From Topomyia yanbarensis (lineage: Eukaryota; Arthropoda; Insecta; Diptera; Culicidae): a stretch of 64,000 nt of DNA. Under the pieces are notes generated by a model, which was not told the origin of the DNA, searched no databases, and worked only from the letters and a program-made list of their open reading frames with translations. Positions within the stretch are counted from its first letter, which is position 1. Each line of letters starts with the position of its first letter. Location: NCBI RefSeq assembly GCF_030247195.1, contig NC_080670.1, positions 158,484,580-158,548,579 of the forward strand. The letters are read 5' to 3'. The position numbers were made by a program, and so were the translations under genes. Below are positions 34,831-46,839 of this stretch, piece after piece.

Positions 34831-35099
34831 TTAATAACTTAACTATTTTTGAGAAAAAAAATCAGCGATGAAATTTATTTCACACAAATGAGGAACCAGA
34901 AAAAATGGGTTCTTACTGCTGTAATCGTAAGTAAATTTGATGTTAATTTTTTTCTTATGTTTATATTAACACTGTCTAATTGTTGCAAATATATCCCACA
35001 CGTTATACGGCGTTTTATTTATTTTCAGTAACCTTTCCAAACTTTTGGTAATTTCCAACATTTACAATTGCAATTGGTTTTTGACAACACCGGGATCTT

Positions 35100-37110
35100 G
35101 GCACTAACCTTTTTAACTCTCTTATTACCTACCGTACCAATCAGTGTAATGCCACCATGTCCTTTGCTGTATCAATATGTCGTCTCTAGCTCACTCCGTT
35201 AATTGCCGTTTGTCGCCAGCTTCACAGAGCACTCCTCAGGTTCCCTTCTTAGTCAACCCACCTTGCTCGTTGTGGCTACTTGTGCTAGTCGGATTAGTTT
35301 TGGGAACCATTTTTACCGGGTTGTCATCCGCCACTTTAACGACGTGCCCAACTCACCACAGCCTCACATATTTTGTTGTGTGAACGATATATAGTTTTCC
35401 AAACTGCAATTCGTGGTTCATACGCCATGCTGTCATGCTGATTTCCAACTGCTTCTGTCCATGGATCGCTCGCAACATCTTACGTTCGAAAACACCCATG
35501 GTACGTTGCAACTTCGCTTGTACCATGGGCGGAGTCTTAGTTTTGTGCCCTGAACGCCACTTGACTATCCTTTTCTGTTCGACTTTCGACCAATAATTGA
35601 GTGTATAATTGAAAATGGCACACTTATCGTGGCTTACTTTATGACTTATCCGCACATAGTTTAGGAAGTAAATTCAGATATCGAAGTATGTGGACTTTTA
35701 TAAAAAGCACGAAAACTAATTTATAGGAAATCCTTCGAAAGTGACGCGGAAAATCGAAACCATTAATATAGAGTGCCAACAGGTTACTAAAGTTTGAAAA
35801 TATTTTGAGAAATACTTCACTACAGATTTGTTTTCGAGGTTAGGTGCTTGATGCCAAGTGCCGGAGCATTTTTTCAGGAGACTTTATGACGGACTAACAA
35901 CATCTAAATGTCGGTGCACATAGTTGAGATCGACGGTGTTGTTTCAAGGATCGCTTTCTCCAGTGATTGAAGATTTTAAATGGCAATTGCACAGGACGGG
36001 ACAAAACTGTATGTCCCTTCAAACTTGTATCGGGTGACCGTTAGCAGTATTGCTGTGTCGATCTTGTTCTATAACAAGGTTCGTACCGCGCGTCATGTTT
36101 TGCACTAAATAAAGGAAAATAAAGTCTCTTCCTCTTAAATCTTCTAAATCACCCAGTGGAGTGCTCAGTGGAATACCGTTTTTTCTGATCCGTGCTTGCC
36201 TGCATCGTTTCTCGTTTTCCCTCATACGGTGCTGCATCATTCTTGCCTTTGCCGTATTCGTCTCTTCATCTCAGTGCTATCTGTGGTGCTTCGTAAGTTG
36301 CTCCAGCCATCAAGAGTAGTCACACATACCTATTCCTCTGTTTGTAGTGCCGTCTCCAGCTTCTGCACGTATTTCCGCAGCACGATCGTAGCTGCTAGAT
36401 GTTGAGCCTCGGCATTGCTTACGAGTGCTGTACTAACATTTGTGTGGCTGTGAAGATCGTTGGCAGAAAGCAGGACAAGTTGTGTGTATTTGTGTTGGAA
36501 CTTAATTTTACATTGATATTCTTGCTCCAAATATGTGCATGAAAATAAATTTAAAATTGCAAAATATTTATTTCTGTGTGTCTGGGCATCATGTCGCCGT
36601 AAATCAATTTATTATCCCATCGTGAGCAGCTGTCATAGAAACGCTCCAGCTCGGCCTAAAATGCATCTTTGTCGTTCACTGGTCTCGTTTTGTGTGGGCA
36701 GTGAACGTTTATGATGCGGTATTTGAAGAAACGGAATTTTGCTTCTCACTACACACAGTCTCTCGCTGTTACTAGAACAAGCATAGGCAAATCTTCTCCA
36801 GCACTATAAAACCCAGCTCGTTTGTTGTGCCGCTGATCTGGTAGGCTGCTCGATGTCCGTTTTTTCACACCTGCCGAACAAAGTTTCTGCAATACTACGA
36901 CCCCGAGGTTGCGAGTTTGCAACTCGTTGTGCAGAATTCGGTCGATCCTCTGGAAGCCAAGCGACTTACAGTTCCGAATTTCCAATAACCACTCTTTTTT
37001 TTCGTAGCATGACTTAATTGATTTAATCCGCAAAGGTGTTTCCGGACTTGTTACACCTGCACAAACCTCCTATCTGGTCGGAGGCTTCTCATTTCGCTAC
37101 AGAAGGTTAC
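35100..37110 (-). pseudogene. RTE-like non-LTR retrotransposon remnant (endonuclease and C-terminal part)
   Basis: Minus-strand peptides in order: RNLGVVVLQKLCSAGVKKRT (near 36880, an endonuclease N-terminal block with the catalytic-region E replaced by K), YRIINVHCPHKTRP, then LERFYDSCSRWD (near 36680, after frame changes), MMQHRMRENEKRCRQARIRK (near 36220, linker), and FERKMLRAIHG with WRMNHELQ (near 35530). VGHVVKVADDNPVKMVP follows near 35340. These are hallmarks of the insect RTE-like elements whose endonuclease resembles craniofacial development protein 2. The reverse transcriptase core is unrecognisable. Many stops. Confidence 0.7.
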
Positions 37111-37128
37111 GATAGCCCACAGATCATT

Positions 37129-37810
37129 CGTTGTGTGTCCAACAAAAAGAAGACAGGCCGACAGGGTACCCGTGTACCCGCAAATGCAAAAGTGTGTAGC
37201 TATCTCAATTTTTAATAGTTTTAGACCACTTTTGGATGTTTTGAATTCAGGAAACCATCCAATTTTAGAATCGATGAAATTGAACCCGTATTAGTCGTTA
37301 GAATTGTCTCGGATGTTTTTTTTTCTTATCGTTACGGGATCATATGACGATTTAACCTCAGAACGGTCACTCACGGCCTTGCGGGTACTTGCTCCGGAAA
37401 GAGCGTTGCGGGGTCAATTATATTATTATACATTTTATATCCCAGTATTGAAACTTACTTCCGGAAATCTTAATGACCGGGAATCAGATGCATTTTTACA
37501 GATTCTAAAAGTGGTTGAGTTCCGGAATTCAAAACATCCAAATGTATCAAGATTGGATAAAAATTCCAATAGTTATTAGTATTTCGGTTTTGGTGGTACC
37601 GGGGTACCCCGCCGGCCTGTTACGGGGTTAAAGAAATACAAAAACCCTTCCTCAAGCCCCCGATCACTGTATCATTAGTTTTATGCTCCCAAAAGCTATG
37701 CTTGGTATTATTCTAAGGTGTCACTAAGTTGCAATTTTCAGCTTGGGAAAGAGTACTGGAATTTCATAAATTAAAATCTGCAAAGGAGTACGCTGTCGGA
37801 CACATAACGG
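37129..37810 (+). mobile_element. GGGTACCC fold-back element, copy 2
   Basis: Starts GTTGTGTGTCCAACAAAAAG and ends TGTCGGACACATAACGG before TTAA. Diverged palindromes GGGTACCCGTGTACCC (37164-37179) and GGTACCGGGGTACC (near 37596) occupy the same positions as in copy 1, and the shared arms (CTCCGGAA, TTCCGGAA blocks) are present. Shorter than copy 1, non-coding. Confidence 0.7.
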
Positions 37811-37837
37811 TTAAGTGCGATCTTGTTAACAGAGTTG

Positions 37838-37920
37838 TACTGCCCATGATCGCAAATCAGTCCCATAAAGATAGGGAATCCCATAGAAAACGGGACAAAT
37901 ATGCGATCATGGGTAGTGTA
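37838..37920. mobile_element. Palindromic mini-element, copy 2
   Basis: ACTGCCCATGATCGCA at the left, inverted at the right as TGCGATCATGGGTAGT. The interior matches 6751-6838 in inverse orientation, including CCCATAGAAAACGGGAC. Confidence 0.7.
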
Positions 37921-38481
37921 GCCTTACCTTGCTCACCGTGATTAATACGTAACGCTGCTGCAAGGCTACTTGGTCAAGTTTGAATGCGTTTTATTCTGTA
38001 GATTCCAAATAGATTAAAAAACAAAGGAAATTTCACCCTTTTAATTTTGTCCTGGCTTTCATACTATAAATTCATTTCTTTATTGAAAGTTTAATAAAAC
38101 ACCAAACATTCGATTTTAGGTGTAATATATGTTTTATCGCGAAAATGGCTGAAAAGGGCTTCATTCCGCAAGAATGAAAAATCTGCCAAAAATGAAATTT
38201 GTGGCGACACTATCAAGTTTCAAAGAATCTTAACATCAAGTAATGTTTCGATCAAATCTCGTTTTTTTAATTAGTTTTCATAAAACTAACTAATAACATC
38301 TAATGTAAATAAAAACTAGATAAATTTCAAAGTAACGTTGTTGTTAACTATTCTGTTGCAATTTTCATAAACATACGCAGAAAACTGTACTGATGAGATA
38401 GTTTGGTTAGTCAGAAATATGTAAGAGGGCGGCAAATTTAACTTTTTGCCCCGAGCGGCAAAAATTCTAGCGCCGCCACTG

Positions 38482-38489
38482 AACAATAG
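38482..38489. repeat. Right 8-bp target duplication
   Basis: AACAATAG, identical to the left flank. Confidence 0.85.
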
Positions 38490-39719
38490 AAAGATTTTAA
38501 CGCAAATAGGAGCGCTGAAGGCCGCTAACCTGGCCACCAATTCAGTGCATGATTCAAAGCACTTCAAGTATTTTGGTTTTGCACCTTTTTCCTCAGTTCC
38601 ATCAGGCTTTTATTTTATTTTCATTTCCCCATGTAGGTAAATCCACTCAAAACAGTCACGTACGTTTATCTACTGCTATGCTGGGTTCGGTGGGGCTTAC
38701 CATGCAGATAGATGTTCGAGTGAGTGTGTGTTTGCGTTGATCCTATGGTCCAACTGCGTGACAGTTGGCTGGAATGGTCCCAATCGCACCTGAACCAGCG
38801 GAACCAACCTCGGAAAAGGCGATGATGATGTTAGAGTTGGTGTACCTACATCATGCCATAGAGGAACCGTTGCTTCCACTTGATACTATTAGACTTTAGA
38901 CTCATTTTATAAAAATCAGAGCAATAGGATGAAGTGTCGTTTCTATGTGCATGATTATGGCGGTAGCAATATGAGCAATAGTCTAACAAAGGTAACATAT
39001 TGCGTTTTAACTTCGTCTCATCAGCATCTGACACTGACTTAGCACCAAATGCACACTAAATCCAAAAGCGTAACACACATTGCGCTCACCAAGCAAACCA
39101 CTCGTTGAGAGTGGCGTACCGGAGACGCGTTTATCTGGTTTTAAGTCAGTGCCAGATTCAGATGAGAGGATGTCGCAAAATAGTGCATGGCAAATGGAGC
39201 CTCCCAAATCCAGTTTTCATCTTCCCGGAATTCGAGAAATATATAAATCAATTCTCGTGAAATCCCGGAAATATAGAAGCATTTCCTTAAAAACATTAAA
39301 TGAAAAATTATGAATTGCTTTGCTGAAAAGAGTTGACAGACGCTGTCGGCACTTAGTTTACAGAACGTCGAGTTTTTTTGGATGATTTTTCTTTGATTTG
39401 AAACCTAGATTGAGGTAATCACTATTACTATTGAGATGATATACTGAACGCCGCTACTTGATAATTCGTGGTAGAATGTTTCGATAGCATTTGGTCAAAC
39501 GTGACAGATTAAATCCGTTTCTGTCGTAGTACGATCAAATTCTTTCCGAATTAAGATTGAGTCAAATTCATTCAAGATTCATTCGATAAACCGACCAAAT
39601 ATCTTTCAAGCAGACATATTTTGCAAACCAGGAATAATAAACATTGCTATTATCTACATGGAATTTTAAGATATTTGGTAGTATCTAACGAAACAAAAGA
39701 TCGAAATATTGAGTTAAAC
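38490..39719. other. DNA without recognised genes
   Basis: Short frames only. No repeat boundary seen. Confidence 0.4.
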
Positions 39720-40275
39720 GGAAGGGAAAATCGCCCCAGAGACAATATTTGAGTTTCCGGCCCTGTGTAACCCCTGGGCTATAATGCCGTCCTAGTATAA
39801 GGCTCTCGAATCGGAAGGTGCACAGACCCCGATGGGGACGTGTCTAAGCCTCAACTCCTGGTATGGGTGTACTGTCTTGGAGTGGACACTCAAGGTCTCT
39901 TTAGTTCCGAGTCTCAGGGCGTTGTGGAAATATGGAAGCTTTCGGTTGTGTAGCGGTCCTACATAAAATGACACTTCCTACAAATTTATCCCGATTCGGG
40001 TGCGGTGGTGATGACGGCCTAACAATTGGCGATGGCGCAGGCAGTGTGACGATGAGCATGGATGACACGTGCTTCATGCAGGTAAAATGGACACCCTTTT
40101 GGAGGTTATGGGATCGGGAGAGCCACGGGAGTTTTTATTTTCTGAATCCAAGGTCACGAGTAATCGGTGGTTCTACGTTTTGGCGTACCGGTCTTGTTGT
40201 CCCTTACGTTTAGAACGCATGGCAATCATGTCCTGCGCCGGGTCCTTGACGATGAGCCGTTATATTTTTTTATAA
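39720..40275. repeat. GC-rich block of retroelement-UTR style, unclassified
   Basis: Sharply bounded, GC-rich sequence (GGCCCTGTGTAACCCCTGGG to CGGGTCCTTGACGATGAGCC) ending in an AT run. It has no long frame. The composition and abrupt edges resemble an untranslated region of a retroelement, but I cannot name it, and a host transcript leader is an alternative. Confidence 0.3.
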
Positions 40276-40369
40276 AAAAAGAAGAACGCTACCCCATTTG
40301 AAAATGGCCGCAGCAGTAACTTTCCAGCTAATACTGCTAATTTAAATTTTTCATTTATTGGATTTTCAA

Positions 40370-40576
40370 TTACAAATTTTCCGCAAGGGCAGTGGCAATC
40401 CTTAGTAACATTTTAGGTTTTATGGCACTCTTAAAACTTAGGATGCACTTGCAGTGTGCTACAAAATCAGAATTGTTGATGACATCTCGAATACATCTTG
40501 CATACCCTGCCATCCAAGTCCAATTATCCCACAGCCCTCTCTCCTCGTAGCATCCTGGACTCAAACCAAGCTCCAA
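40370..40576 (-). CDS. Unrecognised 68-codon frame with downstream AATAAA
   Basis: Translation includes LSPGCYEERGLWDNWTWMAG and ends shortly before ATCCAATAAATG, which could act as a polyadenylation signal on the minus strand. The frame opens in a region with no known element and could be the tail of a decayed transposon gene. No family recognised. Confidence 0.25.
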   Translation of the reverse strand: MELGLSPGCYEERGLWDNWTWMAGYARCIRDVINNSDFVAHCKCILSFKSAIKPKMLLRIATALAENL

Positions 40577-41599
40577 CTCCGCTGAATATTTCTTTCACTC
40601 TCCCTAGTTCCGTTTCGTTTTCCATGCCAATCTCTGCCTAATACACCAAAACCCAGTGACCTGATCCTCTCTCTACTTTACCGACCGCCCATTTCAAATT
40701 CACCGTTACTCCTACGCTAAAGTTTTACACTATAATACTACTGTCTACACATTTTCATAAGAACAATACGGTGACACTAGGAAGAACACATGCTGGTCGT
40801 ATTGGCTACAGTGATCGTACCTGTGCCTCTAAAGCAAGAGCACATACAACGCTACCAACACATTTTATCTATTTTAATATACCCCCAGGAAACCGAAAGC
40901 TCGAGTTTTATTTATCGTCTAGTGTCTCACCGATTTTAGTTTGTTTTCTTCAGTAGGGTTATGACATCTCGTGTCTATTTCTGTATGGCAGCAGGAAAGC
41001 TAGTTGTGTGTAGAGAATTAGTGCCGTACGAGGAAAATCTCGGCTCCAAACTCCCGATTATCAAATTTACTGAGCCATTTGACCCCCTTGTGCCATTTAG
41101 CACCGGAACTCTTTTAGACACGTTGGCTCCCTTTTTGTGCCATTTAGCACCACTTCCTCGTTGAGCTCTCGACTTGTTCGCGAACTACTTGGTTTAGTCT
41201 CCCACGATGGACCTAGCCTACTCCGGCGGAGAATTCCCCGGCGAGTGAAGTTCTTTCGAAACCGAGCCAACCAGACAGGTGTCGAGGTCGGTTCAGCAAT
41301 TCCGGTGGAGCAACGTTTCCGGTTTACACAGTCTAGTCCCTGGCGGTGAATCTACCTCACGTCGACGGAGAGTTCCCCAACGAAAAAAGTTCTCCCGATA
41401 CCAGTTCTTCTTTGGTTATGCTATGTTTTTTCTTGCTAGGTTGCTCTCGAGCCACTTGGTAGGGTGCGGTGGTCGATACGGCGATTCCGGGTGGAGCGTA
41501 GCGTCCAGTTCGCTGGAGCCCCGACGACCCGTGCCCGGTGCTCCGTCGAAAACCATTCGACTAGTCCCCGGTAGTGCATTTAGCCTTTTGTAACTCGCT

Positions 41600-44400
41600 G
41601 TTCATTGCGCCGTTTCCGCTGTAAGGTGGCCATGATCTACAACACTACTCTGTTAACCGCATTCCTCGTGTCTACATCGCTTGTTATTCAGAAGACGACA
41701 ATATCTGGATTGATGTCCGGTCCCCCTGTTTCTAGCCCCTGCGTATCGCTTCGAAACTCGGACGTTCGAAGACCATATGCTCCGGTGTTCCCTCGAAGTT
41801 TATACACTCCGAACAAAAGGGTAACACCGCGTGTCCGAACCGATGTAAGTACTGTTTGAAATAACTATGGCCAGACAGAAACTGCGTCAGATCGAACTTT
41901 ACCATGCCTATTTACCCAGATCAAGAGAACCGCTATGAGTCCGTGAGTCCACCTTCCTTTTTCCAACGAGTTCCAATCTTGCTGCCAGTTAACCATCGAA
42001 TCAGCTCTCAGTGTTTTCCGTATTTCCTTACAGCTTTCGTTATCTTCTACTAGGATGATGTCGATAGAGATCATCCCAGCGATAACACAGACTGCCAACA
42101 ATGAGATAGTCCTGTACGCGCTCGCGACCCGCCATGAACCTGAACGAATTACTCAACATTACTGGATTCCGCTGTGTCTTCAGCGCCGCAACCCAGACCA
42201 GACCTCAGTACCTCAGTATCCACGATGATACGCTAGGCAGCAGATGCCTCTTGCCACCGCTTGCCCCGGCGTTGTTCGACATGATTCTGGCTAAAGCGCT
42301 TATAGCTTTGGCCGCCTACTCGCAGGCATAGTCGACATTGGTGTTGAAGTTCAGTCGGTCATCAAATCAATACGCCCAACTGTTTCAGCGTCCGCTTCGA
42401 GACTATGACATGTTCTCCGACATTGATTTCTACTCGTTGCAGCACTTTGCAATTTTCGACCTACGAGTTATCTGCTACTTTACTCCTTGTATCCAATTTC
42501 CAACCATGCCAATCGCCTCCATCACTAATATTTCCACCACTTCCGGCGTCTCTGCTAGTACCGTTATTAGGATGTTTGTCTCGTAAATGAGGACGATTAG
42601 AATTCTACACAGGTAGCTAGGGAACCTCATTTTGTGGCAGTAATTCCGAAATGGTTTCCCAGCTTGCCCTTTTGAACGCGTTTTTGATGTCTATCGTTAT
42701 CACGGCATAGTATCAATTGGCTTGTCTTTTCTGTTTCCACACTATATAGGCTCTCTCGATCACTGTCCGAATGGCGCCCACGGCCCTTCCGGTATCGGAA
42801 CTGGTTTTTCAATAACCCGTTATCGCTTTCCATAAATGTTATCAGCCTGTTAAGGACAATCCTCTTCAAGAGTTTTCCAAACATAACTAGCAGACATATT
42901 GGTCTATACGACAATGGATTTCGGTTGGGCTCAAACATCATACAACCCTATAAAAATACCATGAACATGGTCCGCGCCAAATTTTACAATCAGCAAAACA
43001 CCATGAAATGGTCTCAAAAACCCATAATATACCAGAATATGGTTTTTCAATCGGATCTTCCGGACCATGGTGATGGTGTTCTCGTGGGTAGATTCCAAAC
43101 ATTTTCAAAACACCATGCAGTGGGGGTGGATATGGACCATGACCATGGGACCATTATGGGATTTTCGTTTGCTCGGATTACCTGGTTTGGGCAGTAGCAC
43201 TAACTTCTGTATGTTCCATTTGTCAGGTAAGTGGCTCTCATGTAGAAGCTTTAGAAACATTTTATTAATATATCTGGAAGTGTCTGGATTGTCACTCTGC
43301 GATGCTGGGAATTCCATCTGGTACGGGCGTCTCCTTCACCTTAAAACCCTTTGCCGATGCGACGAGTTCATCGTCGTAGACTTGTAGCACTTCGGCATTA
43401 TCCCGCTCTACCTCTCCATACGGAATAAACGACCATAGCATTGTATCGTGCTCCGAAAAGAGCCCTTATAGGATAATCTTCAGTATATCAGGGCACATTT
43501 CCAAAAGCGTGATGGGCCCTCCGATCGTCGCACGTCACCCCAGGGGTTAGCCCCCGGCACTTTAAGCCAATCGATTTGTTTTGCTTTATCTCTCGATTCA
43601 ATAGGACCCTTGTGGCGTGTAATACTATATTACGCTCCTCTCTGTCCGCTTCGGTGCTAGCTTTCTTGGCGTATCTACTGGCTCTAAGACAGCTAGGGAG
43701 GAACTCCGAGCTTCTCGTTCCACCAGTACACTGGACACCAGTACACCAGTACACCAGTTTTATTGGTATTGTGGTGTTGCAGGTTCTTGCTAGCGTTTCT
43801 GTTAACTCTTCCGCGTTCATGTCAGAGGAGTCGCTCGCTGCTTCAAATGCTTCTACAAAGAGAGTGCTGTCAAATGACCTTCCACTTCGCTCTTGGTCTA
43901 TATTGGCGTTTGGTATCGTTGAGCAAAACTGTAGCGGCTTACCTTCGTAGTCTTCGCAAACTCTCCAGTTCATGTTTGTCACTAACGGCGGGCTACAAAA
44001 GGTAACTTCGATGATGGCTTTCCGTTCATTTCTGATGAAAGTTGTGGTGGATTCTTATTGCATAGCATAACATCCGGCTTTGCTGTACCCTCTTGTGTTG
44101 GTACGTCTGCTTCCCCACTCCACTTGTCAGTAATTGAAATCTCCTCTGATGACTACCGGTTTTCGTCCGACCAGCGCTCCAGTAAGTTTATCTAGCATCC
44201 GATGCAAGTGCTCTACCGTCCATCTATCAGAATATATTGGCTTAAATGGCACGTTCCCCTTACATAGTCGGGGATTTGTGCCTTAGGAATGTTGGCAATC
44301 ACGAAACCTTCGTATGAGTTTGAGACCAATTTCTGTATAGGGTATTTACCCATAACATGAATCGTCTATTTGTACGCTGGGTATATGAAGTCTTCCGTCT
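41600..44400 (-). pseudogene. ORF2 (endonuclease/reverse transcriptase), fragmented
   Basis: Blocks along the minus strand: VVIRGDFN then VEWGSRRTNTRG (near 44130, endonuclease; the residue after GDFN is followed by a stop), TNMNWRVCEDYEGKP (near 43960), LVLLPKPGNPS (near 43190), SYRPICLLVMFGKLLKRIVL (near 42900), VEINVGEHVIVSKRTLKQLG (near 42400) and WQQDWNSLEKGRWTHGLI (near 41970). The order agrees with R1-group ORF2. The palm active site is absent, and an unrelated segment sits between KPGNPS and RNPLSYRP. Confidence 0.75.
42931..43150. mobile_element. Insertion inside the reverse transcriptase, rich in ACCATG/CATGGT palindromes
   Basis: It separates the coding blocks KPGNPS and RNPLSYRP, which should be adjacent. 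The flanks GGATTTCGGTTGGGCTC and GGATTTTCGTTTGCTC are similar and may be a diverged duplication of 16-17 bases. The interior contains at least five ACCATG...CATGGT-like inverted pairs. Mechanism not clear. Confidence 0.45.
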
Positions 44401-44409
44401 TATGGTATT

Positions 44410-45907
44410 TCCCATCCTCCTTTGAAAAGAGCATACACTTTGGTTGCTTCCTGCAGTCTCTTGTAAAGTGTCCCTATTCCCAACATTTTCAGCACATATC
44501 AGATCTGACCGGGCCTTTGCAAATTCTCACCTGGTAACCAAAGCCATTTGAAACATATCTCCATTTGTCTGAAAACTCTTCGGACAGCCTTCAGTGAACA
44601 CAAGCCCACCAAACCTTGATTCGGCCTGTTTACAGCAGTTTAATAGCTACGGTCGTGGAAAGCCGGATCGACGCCGTCTGCGTACCGCTGTACGCCTTCC
44701 TCATCCGGATTACCATTGATGCACCTCGCAGATCACATTGTTCGTCCAGGTTCCTGCACTCCATCGTGAGATAAAGCCCTCACGGTTGTTTCTTCGCCTA
44801 GCGACTTTTCAATTCGTGTCTTAACCGTCAGATCTTTCTTTAGTTCAAAGAACATCTCAACTCTCTGAGTACGATGGGTTTTCACCGTATTCTCCCCGAA
44901 CAGTTTCAACTTAGGATCATCTCTCACTTTCTGAAGGAGCTCAGCGTGCGTCCTTCCTTCCTTCCTCTCGACGATTAATGCTTCACCCCTATATTTTCCC
45001 GACGAGGCTTAGGCATCTCTTTCAGTTCCTAGTTATGTTGGCTTTTATTTAACCTCCGTTCGCAAACCGCTTGCTTGATTCCTCTCTTCATCCTCTACCT
45101 TTTCTGTTTCCTCGAGCGTTGATTCAGATAATTCTTCGGCATCGCTTCTGCTTCCTCAGATAGTGCTTTCATCTTGGCCTCGTTAAGGATTTTTTTCGGC
45201 GTGCTTAGCACCAATCATCAGCATCAGCGCGATCTGCTTCCCTTCGGTGACATTCAGGGCGAACTACACTAGACACTTGATCTTAATGTGGAAGTTGTTC
45301 TTGTGGTAGAACTATTGTATTATCTTCTTGAGCTCCACCGTGTTGGTCCTCCCAAGATGTAGTCCTACTTAGGGTTTGCTATTGCAAGTTTTTATGCCAA
45401 ATGTCTGGCTTAGCACGAGGACAACAGCTCCTGCTGTCTTTGTCACTAGTGAAACTCGAAGTGGCCACCTGGTTCGATACAGGCGATCTCACAAGTTTTC
45501 CGCTTCTTGTGAATACGATCGCCTCTTCACCTGTTGCTAATATGCAGTTGTCGTCCTGATTTTTTTTGCATTTTTCTCCGCGCTTGTTTTTGATTTTTTA
45601 CTCGCCGTTGTTAGGTCCGCTAGCTCTACTCCTTGTACATAGTCGCCTCTCGTGATCCTATGATTATTTGTGTGACAGTGAGGATTGATACTATCCTTCA
45701 TGGGGAATAGTGTTCAGAGCTGGATCGTCGTAAAACCGGGAATTGCCCATCCGAACCTACTTGTCTTGTCAGGGCTGCTTCCGGGCCAAACGTTGTTAGA
45801 CCCAGAGACATGTAGAGCCCACAACATCGTCCCACCACACTCTTAGTCAGCCTCTGCTGTTGGTTCGGGTCGTGAATCACACTCAGGTTGCTATCGCGAG
45901 TCGACAT
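44410..45907 (-). pseudogene. ORF1 (gag-like), fragmented, with zinc knuckle containing stops
   Basis: DPKLKLFGENTVKTHRTQRV and VEMFFELKKD (near 44880) match the central ORF1 domain of the other copies. The knuckle near 44480 reads MC-stop-KCWE-stop-GHFTRDC, which keeps the CX2CX4HX4C spacing only if the two stops are read through. The N-terminal part from ATG near 45907 is open for 69 codons only. Confidence 0.7.
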
Positions 45908-45912
45908 TATCC

Positions 45913-46839
45913 ACCACCTATGACGCGTCCGGCGTCCTTAACCTAAGCCTCCTTCATAACACGCTTCACTTCACCATTCGGAGACCAGGATCTGCCATCT
46001 GATATGTTCACATAAGAAAGCATGTAGGTATAATCAAAACCATATTCGATAACCTGCAGAACCATAACGCTATTCATGGAGGAATCATTTGTCATGCTTC
46101 CCAATTCTGTACTATACCATTTCCATTGACTTTCGAGCGGTTTTCGTAGATCGGGTTGTTTTTCGTCCTGAACTGACACCGGTTTTCTCGCACGTCGCAC
46201 AGTGGAGCAATCAGAACAAATTCGTGGTCAACACCCCAAATCAGAAAATTAAAAATTTCCAAAGTACTTTTCAAACATGTGAATGCTGCATTTCTTGACA
46301 TGTGGAATTTTTTTAGAAAAATAATGTGAGAAAAAAAACATATAGCTAACGGTTTTTCAACTCCTTGAATAAAAGTAGTTAATAATACATGAGGTAGGAC
46401 TTGTCAATTTTGTCTATTTTTATTTACATTCCAACATGTCTTAATCATTCTATATTTTGCTGTGTTAAAAAGTAACTTAATTCATACCATTTTTTTTATT
46501 TTTGTTATATGTACCAAAGGTATTTAATTGGCCAGCAAAAATTGGGATTAAAAAAATTGTCTCTATGCAAAGGCTATAATAACACCAACAACACAAAAAA
46601 TCCAATTTTAACCACGCATTTACTCCTGTTGCTCCTATGGGCATCATCCTGGAGTTGGATGGAAGTTCTTCCAAAAATAAAATAAAAAAACCTACGATTC
46701 AGCAAAGGCGGGAAAGCTTTTTCCCCCCTAACTTCTTCCTGTTCCGTTTACCATCAGGTTTTCGAATGCGTCGTCGCACAGTCAAATCCATCCAGGCAGG
46801 AGTCCAGTTTTCACTGTGTTTGTTCGTACTTTTCACTCG
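45913..46839. other. AT-rich DNA, nothing recognised
   Basis: No supported features; short overlapping frames only. Confidence 0.4.

Larger units (their letters stand above)
34058..38481. mobile_element. hAT-like element with exact 8-bp duplication, enclosing four other elements
   Basis: The ends are CAGTGGCGGCGCTA and its exact inverted copy (14 bases). Inward of both lie GCCCCGAGCGG and GGGCGGCAAAT blocks, inverted relative to each other. AACAATAG flanks both sides exactly. The termini and 8-bp duplication point to hAT. At 4.4 kb it is swollen by a TTAA-flanked element, an RTE-like remnant, a GGGTACCC fold-back and a palindromic mini-element. Without these about 1.2 kb remains, without a transposase frame. 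Confidence 0.85.
40900..45912 (-). mobile_element. R1-group non-LTR retrotransposon, near full length, heavily decayed
   Basis: On the minus strand: ORF1 from about 45907, zinc knuckles near 44480, endonuclease, reverse transcriptase, C-terminal domain near 41900-42100, then a 3'UTR (about 41600-40950). The 3'UTR shares GCCGGGGAATTCTCCGCCGG-type repeats and the TTGTGCCATTTAGCACC block with the plus-strand element at 49718-55320. The two also share a CCCTACTGAAGAAA string near the 3' end. Same family or sister families. Frames are broken throughout, and the segment that should hold the F/Y-A-D-D motif is missing around 42600. Confidence 0.8.
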
